Source: Chamaelirium japonicum (Eukaryota; Streptophyta; Magnoliopsida; Liliales; Melanthiaceae). Taken from it: a stretch of DNA of 64,000 bases. The stretch spans positions 48,872,999-48,936,998 of the forward strand of contig OX393552.1 of the NCBI GenBank assembly GCA_947650365.1, in the 5' to 3' direction. The first letter of the stretch is position 1. Each line of letters starts with the position of its first letter. A program made the position numbers and the translations under genes. Below are positions 11,401 through 21,700 of the stretch, in pieces. The notes under the pieces were generated by a model. That model had not been told where the DNA came from and made no database searches. It was given only the letters and a program-made list of their open reading frames with translations.

Positions 11401-14400
11401 CCCCCCCATGTTGACTCCAACTTCTGGTTTAATGTAGTTGGTCACACCCCCGGGAAAGGTCTCCAATTTGGCCTGGACCCTGACTCCTTTCTAGTTCCAG
11501 GGTGCGTGTGTAGTCGCCAGGCTTGAGATGATTGCCAACTTAGTTGATCAGTGTGCTCCAGTAATTTCAAAGTGGTACTTGACATGATATTAGACGGGAC
11601 AAACAATAACTTTTTTAATCTCTCTCTCTTTCTTGGTTCTTTTCACCTGCTGAGAAGGAGCCATTGTCTAGCATCATCTCAAACATCTGAAATAGGGTAT
11701 AAATAGTCCCAGATCGGAATTCCACCATGTTTCATCGCTAACTGACTGGCAAGTTGCTGGACTTTGGCTGCAGTCTGGTAAAAGCATCATGACAAAGGTC
11801 ACACTATTGGGAATAATTCCCATTAACCGAGCTCTGGGAATATTTTTGAATCTCTAATGTTTGCTAAATGAAACTAGTAGGTGAAATCACCCTGTATTGA
11901 ATACCATGAAATTCAAGGACAAAATGTCGGAAACAATCTGTATTTTATCTATGGCTATAAGCCAATCTTTATAAATGGCTAGAAACTCACTCAAGTGAGT
12001 AGGCACCACATAGAACATTGAGTATTTGAGTGTATGTATGAAGACCATATATACAAATTGTCCTGCGTGCAAACTCACATGGAATAAAGGTTACATACTT
12101 ACATCAATGTAATAGTCAGGATGCTTGTGACTCCACAAAGGTTTATGAACCATCAAGATATTGGCACATATAAGTTTTTTTTGTGAGACTTGTGCTTGGC
12201 ATGGTGTATTTTGAAAAAAATTGTCATTTGGTTGTATCTAGATTCTAGACTAGAGAGAAATGCATGGCTTGTTGAATTTGGGCCAAGAAATTCCCAAATA
12301 TGGTGGCTTTGTCTTTCCAGATTTCTGCCTCGTAATTTTTTCCTTTTCCTCCACCTGAACTATGAAAAACTTTAGGCTGAGAGGGACAAGTCCCTAATTT
12401 TTCATTACTTTCTTACCGTGTATCTCCCTCCCACACTTTCTTCTGCCCATTAATTGAAATTTCATACTTCTTTTTGTATAAATTGTATGATGCTTCAATT
12501 TGCACGCCTCTTTTATATATCCCTTACTTGGTTTAATTTGCTGGCTTTTGTTATCTTTCCTTTGTTTATTTTTTTTTCTTCTCATTATATGAACTGCCTT
12601 CTATGAAATAGACACCAAGCAATTGGCCTGATTATTGTAATTAAAATCAGACTTCCCCAGTAGGAGATGGGTGTATCATTCGAACAACCGGCCCTGCCTG
12701 CCCTTAATGTATATGTGTTTCAAATTGGCTAAGTTGATAGTAACATTTATATATTTTTCTTTTAACTATTTAAATGTGTGTTTTATGCTTTAAACTTCGA
12801 AGGCAATTGTAGGGCAATCTTACATTGCACCTTCCCTTGTTTCAATTTATTTGATGTTCCTTTTGTGTCTACTTGAATCAAATTGGTGCAAGTTATATCA
12901 GAGAGCTTGTTTGGTTTTTGGGCATAGTTACAATCATGATAATGCAGGCAATAGAAGTTGTTGACTTGGACCAGCAGACTAAAATGGTGTCAGAGCTTGA
13001 TGGCCATGTAATGCGTTGCGTACGTGATCAAAATGGGAACCATGTTATTCAAAAATGTATCGAGTGTGTTCCTCAGGATGCGATTCAGTTTATCATCTCT
13101 TCCTTCTATGATCAAGTTGTGACACTATCTACCCATCCATATGGTTGCCGTGTCATACAGGTTCGTGTCTTATTTAAACTCTTATATACATGCATATATC
13201 GATGCATGGATGTATACCTTTCATTTGCCCACCTCATTAGCTCGTAGTAATTGTTTCCCATGACACAGAGAGTATTGGAGCACTGTGATGAACCTAAAAC
13301 TCAGCAGATCATGATGGATGAAATCATGGGAAGCATTTGCATGTTGGCACAGGACCAATATGGGAATTATGTCGTCCAGGTTTGTATTCTTTAGGAAGGT
13401 TTTAAATCTATCCCTTTCCACAGGTTCATCCATTAACTTCTATTCGTTACATGCAAATTTAAATGTCTCTCTCTCTCTTTTTGAGTCACATTTTTAAATA
13501 ATATTCTTTGCTAGTGAACCTCCGCTACAATTGCAAGTCAATAAGGACTCGTCGATTAATTATTGAAGCATGCTCCCACAGATTAACTGTTTGTGGGACT
13601 TTTATGAAAATGCAGGGAATATGTATTCTTGGATCTGGTTACCAAGAGTTGGGTTACAAAAAACATACATTATGAATTGCTTAATAGTTCAGGGGTATAA
13701 GTTGTGGTATTTGATAAATCCATTAACCAGCAACCATGGGACTCAAGATTTGTTAATTCAAGGCTTCAAGCACATTGTGCCTGCTGGCATCCCCTCTTTT
13801 GCCAAATTCCTCGTCAGATTTTCAACACCAATCTTAGAGGGTTTGACTTCAGTCCGACAAACGGAAAAAAAATATTAATCATTTTTAGCATTCTTAATTA
13901 GAGTTGTGCTCCCTAGTCAAACTCATTGTAATGAGATAAGACATGGATGATGATGATGATGGACACTGCATATAGAGTAATAACCACCTAAGCCTCGGAT
14001 GAGTTATTCATCTTGCTAGTAGTTGTTGATAGAGTTCTTTGGAATTTTTTCTGAAAGCATTTGACTTTTCTAGTGACAGCAACGGATAGAAGACCGTTAT
14101 AAACCACACAATTTGGTTTGGTTTTAGGCATAAAGATCTTTAATGCCACTTTTATCAATATATTCTATTTGCTCAAACATTGTATGTACTAATGGTATAA
14201 TCTACCATGTGACGTGGTCCACTCCTACAATGTATATATGTTTCTCTTGATCGAATAAACTTGGTAATGCCATGGGTTTAGATCCTTGAGAGGGTGATCT
14301 TCACTGAATGCTGTATGTATGTTTGAAAGGTCTGATAGTTTGCTACTCAAGTCAAAACATTTAGGAAAAATTACACTTTGCCCTACATGTCCTTGTACCC

Positions 14401-15696
14401 AAAATCACCACCCTCAAGTTTTTTTTTTTTGCGCCAAAGTAGCACCTATAGTTTCACGAAACAACACTTAGCCCCCATTTGCGAGCTATTCATTTCTACA
14501 TTTAACAAAAGACTAGCACGTGTATCCGAAACCAATCACAAGATAACACTTAAAACCCCCTTGTGAGCTATCAAAAACATTATTTAACAAAAAAACAAGA
14601 ACTTATAATGGAAACTAGGAGAGGGGGGGGGGGTACTGTCATTTTATAACTTGAGGGCGGGTTAAGTGATTTTGGGTGAAACTGTAGGGGCAAAGTGTAA
14701 TTTTCCCAAACAAATTGAAGACATCGCCTTGCTCCTTGAAAAGAGGGTCTGGTTCAATTGACTTCAATAAGTTTATAGCTCACTAATATCATCCTAAAAG
14801 AGGTTAGAGATGCTTCGTAAGACCTTTATTGATGACTATTGAGATCTATTCATTAGAAGAAACACAACCTATAATGATAGATCTATATATAGTTGACAAA
14901 GTTCATGAGTTGGTCCCTTTGAGAATTTTTGTTTGGACTTTGGAGTCACATTCCTTTGAATTAAAGAAATATATTATTTGAACGATTGACTAAAGCTATT
15001 ACATTATGCATTCCTGATCACATTCTGAGAAGCAATCCAGAAAATATGTATTTATTAGTATCGAAAGATTGTGATGTTACAGCCAAAACAATAAAAGGAA
15101 TAGGCAATCCTCTCCTTTGAAACTCAAGGTGGATCAAGTAGTGTGAGTTTGGACTTCAAAACCGATGACATTGGAGAGTGTGAAACTTTGTCAAGAAGTC
15201 CGCGAGACAAGCATATGAGCAAGATAACATTGCCAAACAAAAATGACAATATATCCCTTATGCTTAGTACTCTTTTGAGATGAGGTCATATGTAATCTTT
15301 GTGGAACTTTTATTGTTTTACAACAAAAGTGTCTAGAGGTGGAGATGAATACAGTCCACTAGCAGGCAATGAAACAAGACCACCTCACTTGGCATGATAG
15401 TTGATTTCAAATTAAACTTGTAGAAGATGTCCTACTTGTGGACTCGCCAAAAAAATAAGCGAGTCTGCAAGGGTAGCATGTGGCAAAGCAACAAAGTATT
15501 ATCTTTAGCTAATCATCATTGAAATAGGCACAATGCTCCAAATCAAGGACGAAAAGAAAAGAGTTTTAGTAGTGTTGCCTCATCAATACCGAAGGATCTG
15601 AAGCATGGTTCAAAAACCCGGAAACTCGACTCGACTCGAAAGTTGACCGGGTCGGGTAACTCGGGCAACTCGGAAAAAACTCGACTCGGTCCGACT

Positions 15697-15777
<81 letters not shown>

Positions 15778-18700
15778 AAGTAAGACAAGTTCAAATACCT
15801 ATTTCCAACTTCCAATGATAAGCAAAGTAACACAATTAGTAACTATACTAAAATTCTAAATAATAAAGATAGACATAAGTCATGAAACATAGATATAACA
15901 TCATCATTTCAAATGAACTAAAGCAAGAGAAGCAGAGATCTGCAATTCGGCACTGTTTTCACTTGTTTTTAACAAAAAAAAAAAAAATTCAGAAGGGGGA
16001 AAAGAGATCTGCAATTCGGCAGCTGTGTGCTTACCTTTTTTGGCCTTTTCCTCTTCTTTCTTCCTCCCTCTTCTCTTCTCTTCTTCCTCCCTCTTCTCCT
16101 CTTTCTTCCTCCCTCTTCTCTTCTTTGGTCTACTGCGGCTGATTTCAAAAGGGGAGAAAAGAGACGGCGACGGCGAAGGGCGACGGCGACGACGAGGGTC
16201 GCGAGACTCCGAAACCCTAACCCGAGCCGTCGCTCTCAGTCCCTCAGTCGGTCGCTCGGGCTTTTATAAAGGGCTGGCTGAGGGTTTTTTTTTAAAAACC
16301 CGACCCGGGCGAGTCTTTCGGGTTTGAAACCCGACCCGAATCGGTGAAAACCCGGCGGGTTTTAACCAAAACCCGACAGGCCGAGTTATACAGTCGGGTC
16401 GGCTCGATTTCTTGCCGGGTCGGGTTGACTCGGGCGAGTTTCGGGTCGACCCGACGGGTTTTAAAACCATGATCTGAAGTATGACATAATGAACAAGGGT
16501 ACCAACTCACAATATATGGTTGGTTAGCCATATTATCATCGATATCATATGTCAGCTAGACCATAGTGTTGTCTGACAAAGCAATACATGAGATAGTTCT
16601 CTAAGGATAGAAGATATCCGTGGGAACAATAGACAACCTTAATACGTAGGAATCTAAGGTACACCTCTAATGTAGTTGGAGATAATCTTTGATTGACTGG
16701 ATATGAGCAGGGTCATCATGGGTGATGTTTGTATCATCTCCATAAAGTAGAATTGTTTTTCAATATGGAGAGGTGAATAAGCATGTCATAGTAATACTAG
16801 GTCAAAAAGTAGCCGACTAGAAGAACATCATTGCTAAAGATCTCAATCTTAGTTTGAAGGACCAATTTCAGACCATAAATAGCAAGGTAGCAAATAAATA
16901 TGTTGGGACTTGTGAGAATGCTCAGACAATAACAATATGTATGCTTCCTCATTAAGATCTCTCATAATACTCAGAATTTCCATCCATGCACATCGACCAC
17001 AATTATAAGACCTCAAATGGATGCCTTCTTCTTTATTGAAACAAAGACATTCTTAGTCTATACCATACTCTTGAGTGAAACGTAGATGGCTAGACATTCG
17101 TTGTAGTGTTTCAGCAATACCATCATAGTAAGTTGATTTTTGAGACCCACTAATAATAAGTGGGAACTTTGTCCGTAGGCAAGTGAACAAGGTATGCTCC
17201 TTGAATAGGGTTTTTCTCCATTTGGGAATGAAGCCTACCTTGTGATAGGGCTTGAAATTCTGGTAAGAATGAATAACTAGAAGAAAGGCACACAACTTGT
17301 TAGAAAAGAGAGAGAAGAAACACAATTAGAAGAATTGTTGAGGAAGAGCTCACAAATGGAATAAGGACATTTGTCAGGATCAAGATCAATGGTCAGAAGT
17401 AACTAGGGGAGCCGATGATGTCTCAAGAACTGCACTTGAGTCATTGATAGATGATTCATATAACTTAGGTCTGGAGCATGCCTAGCTCAGAGGAAATTGA
17501 AGGAGGATTAGAGATAGGGGTAGGTATCCACTAAGAAGTCAATGTCTCTGAGTTAGTCAAAGTATCCTCAAAAGCAAGAAATTTGAATCATCAAAATAGA
17601 GGTAAACATCAGTGGAAGATGGAGCACATCATCCGTACGAAGCTAGCATTGAAAGGGAGATACTTTAAATCAATCACAGCGTAGGTTGTCTAATATGCCA
17701 TATTGCCATGCAATCATAGCTATCTGCTTGAAACTCTATCCTCCCCAAAGAAAACGCATATACCCAACCAAGGACAACACCTTTTGTTTGCTCATGCTTA
17801 TGAAAGGAGTCATGAATAGCTAAAAACATGAATGTTTACCAAATAACTTACCATCTCTGTCTAGTTAACCGGTGTGGCACTTCCTAGGCAGAAACCTTTA
17901 AGGGATGTGCTCATAATAATATGGGAACGCTTCCAATAAGATGAAAAACACCCAATTCTTTCACAATTTCTTGTATTTATTATAAAGACAAACCCTTGGG
18001 ATAAATGATTTCATAACGTGCATGCACATGATGTATGAACTTGATAATTTAATCCAACATACAATGAAACAAAAACTAGTTATAATACTTTACATTGGGA
18101 TAATACATATTCTAATAAGTGACTTTTTAAAATTATTTTATCTTATTATAGGCCAAGTAATTTGAATTTTAGCCGCAAGCTTAATATAAGATATATTGAG
18201 TATAAGGTTTATGTGATTAGACACACCAATAGACAATCATGTATGATATAAAATTTTGATAATATGTAGATATGCACATGAAAATATATGCGAACATTTC
18301 TTAGATACTCCAAGCACTTGAAATTTTCGTAAATAGATGGTTCCTAATCCTAATTTACTTTGTGCAAATAAGGAATTTAGAAGAGACTAACTAGGAGATA
18401 CACTAGAAAGGACAAACGCCAACTTGAAATAGATGAGAATGCGACAATGATAATTGCATATGTCTAGAAGTGTTTAGGCACTTTGCTAGATAAAAGAGAG
18501 ACGATGCAATCACTATAATGTGGTGATGCTTGTCTCGACAACATTATTTGTTGATGCACATGTGGATAAGATGGTCGAGGAAGAGTACTCCTGATTAAGG
18601 TTTAAAATATAGGTATCAATACCTGTATTGGACCATTGGTCGGCCCCGGACCGAGTTATACCGGTCGATAAGACTAGGTATTGACCGATTTGGTCGAAAC

Positions 18701-21700
18701 GGTATCGGCCTTTTTATAAAAAAAAAATTAGAAAAAATATTTAAAAAATCCTCGTGCGTATTGATCGATACGCGTGTGTATCGGCCCATACAGAGTTTAA
18801 CTCGGCCGATATGGGGGAGGTATTCGTTTCAAGAGGGGAGGGGGGGGGTTACCAATCTCGGTTGACCAAAAACCAGTACGTACCGGTATCGGCCGAGTTT
18901 GAAAACCATACTCCTAATAAGATATAAGATGCATCGAAACTAATAGGATATGTATTTACTATCTGAACAAATGGGCCAAGCAGTTTGTGAACAAGATCGA
19001 TAAGGTTAGTTCAAGTTTGTCGATTGCTAATTTAGTTAGACAAACCAAGCTCAAATGGACCAAAGCTGCTTGATTGGACTTGTGGAATTGCTTGTTTAGG
19101 TTTTTGAATAGGCTCTTGAAGGACTGAATAGTCTAGCTTTTGACCGAGTATGGTGTTCATGAACAATCCAAGCTGGATATGAGTTTTGTTGAGTTTGTTC
19201 GGTTATTAATTGAGCCAAGCCCAAGCCTTGAGTTTAGATTCGTTTAATAAACAAGCCCAAGCCCAAGCCCAAGCCCAAGCCCAAGCCCAAGCCTTGAGTT
19301 TGTTCGGTTATTAATTGAGCCCAAGCCCAAGCCCAAGCCCAAGCCCAAGCTCAGATCGATTTGATAATTGAGCAAAGCCAAGCTTGAACAACCAAGATTT
19401 TGACAAAGTCGATCTCTAACAGACTAACACTCGATTCGGCTCAAATCATTTGCAGCCCTAATCCGAATTGGCCTCAAATGTCTTGATGATGCAATAAACT
19501 GAGTGTCTACAATGGTAGTGAAGCCATATCTTCATCCCTGTACCCACTATCTTGTGGATGGCTATACATACATGTACATATCTTCAGATCTTTTTAGACA
19601 ATCTGGTGGAACTCATGAGCCTCTATTACTTTATGATTTGCTAGTGTGCTCGATAGTGCTAGTGACCGATTCATGAGGATAAACCTGGTCCTTTCTCCTT
19701 GCCAGGTCAAGTACTAGCGCTTCAATGATGTTCAATCGGGTTTGAGCCTCTGAGGTCAACTTCTTTATATGGCTCCATTGTCTCATGTTTGTGTTGTGCT
19801 TATTGTTGAGGAGACCATCATAAATTGCGTATGCATTGATTTCCTGCTTATTTGAGCTTATAGTTGATGAGACCATCATAATTTGAGTATGCATTGATCT
19901 CCTACTGACTTTGAAGGTTCTTTTTGCTTCTTGGTTTTTTCCTAATCTCGAGCTCATGCTCCTTCCTCTGGCTCCTTCTACTATTTTAATCTCCTACGCC
20001 ATTATAAGCATGTCGGAGCCGCCTAGGTCTACCATTGCCCACTGCACTTCTTCACCAAGAGTTACTCTGCTATTCAATGTAATGACTTGCTTTGTATCCA
20101 CTTTCTATTTTTGAACCCCTAGTGTTTAACATTCATTGTAGTAGGCCTCATGGAGGTATTTCGGACAACTAGTGGATTTGTAAGGTCAATACCCACTTTG
20201 ATTATTCAATGATCACCCATATTCTTGTGACTTTACTTGGTAGTAAAAGATCCATTGTAGAGTAGTTTAGTTAAGATCTCGCTTTGCACTTCCAGTATCT
20301 CAGTTTGTGTGAGTGACTATCATAATTTGTGGAACCGAGACTCGGTTCTTATTTCCTGGAAGATGATAAACAAATTATAGCAATCTCAAATACTATTTTA
20401 TTGGTGAGATCGCGAGAACCGTCTCATTTGTTTAAGAACATTGCGAAGGGGTGCGAAGCCGATAATGACCTGGGTGAGTGATAAGACTTATGTCAGAACC
20501 ATATGTCGATTGATATCTAGCAAAGTCGAAAATCCGAATTTGGTTAGTGGACCAAATGGATATAAAGAATGCCTTCCTTTTCACGATGATCTCTTGGAGA
20601 TTCACATTCTTATCCTTAAGAGTGGATTTGTTCTCTTCACCATGCTATTAGCTGAAAGCTCTCGAGCTTGGTTACACCGTTTTCAAGCATTGTTGCTAAC
20701 ACCATGCTCATCGAGGGCTATTGTGAATATCCTCTATTTGCTTGATGTTCTTCTCAAAGCATTGCTTATTTGCTGCTTTATGTTCATGATATAATCATTG
20801 TTGCTGATGATCCTCCCGCCATCACCCACATGAAGCTGAATCTCTAATGAAATTCGAATTACTTTGGCCTTATTGCTATTTCTTGATCTTGAGCTTGTTT
20901 TTGCTCAATTGGGGGACTTTTTTTTTTGACGCATGCCATTAAGATTCAAGGGTAAAATTTACAAGACAACAATAAGACCTGCTATGTAGCCTATATGATA
21001 TGATTTAGAATGTTGGTCTTTAAAGAGAGCTCAAGCTCATAATATGTACTTGGTAGAGACGAGGTTGCTGAGGCGGATGTGCGAAAAAACTAGGAGGGAT
21101 AGAGTGATGAATGAGTGTATTAGATAAAGTGTTAAGACTTAAGAGTGACACCAATCGAGGATAAGATAATGGAGAATAAATTAAGATGGTTTGACTATGT
21201 ACACAATACACGTAGAGTAGAGATGACCCTGATAAAGAGAGGGTCCGACCTAGAATAGCATTGATGGAGGTTGTTAGAAAAGACAAAAAAAATTCATCGA
21301 CAACGGATATAGCCATAAATAGAAATGAATAGCGAAGAACTATTCATAATGCCGACCCCAAGTAGATGGGATATGGCTTGATGGTTATGGCTATGGGACT
21401 TGGTGTCACACCAGAAGTACACCTTTCGTTTCAATCAATATTTTTAGATTAAGTGATCGTTATATCGGCTAACACCTTGGTAGAACTTCATATGAAGCTT
21501 TGTCCAATTGAGATGAGCTTATGTCGAATCTTACACATGACTTTTTCTAGTCGACTTTGTGCATGAAGTGTTGTGTGAACTAATCTGTCACTGCTCGCTC
21601 CCTTAACTATCGTGGGTTTTGTAGATTCTTTGCTGGCTTTGGGCTCCCATACTCGCTTTCTTCATTCGTCTATCTTCGTGTTGGAACTTCATCCTCTACA

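Noticed and set aside
20441-20794. 117-codon plus-strand frame in the large Pumilio intron
   Set aside because: No recognisable domain, no splice context joining it to the gene, and surrounding frames are broken; likely chance or decayed transposon.
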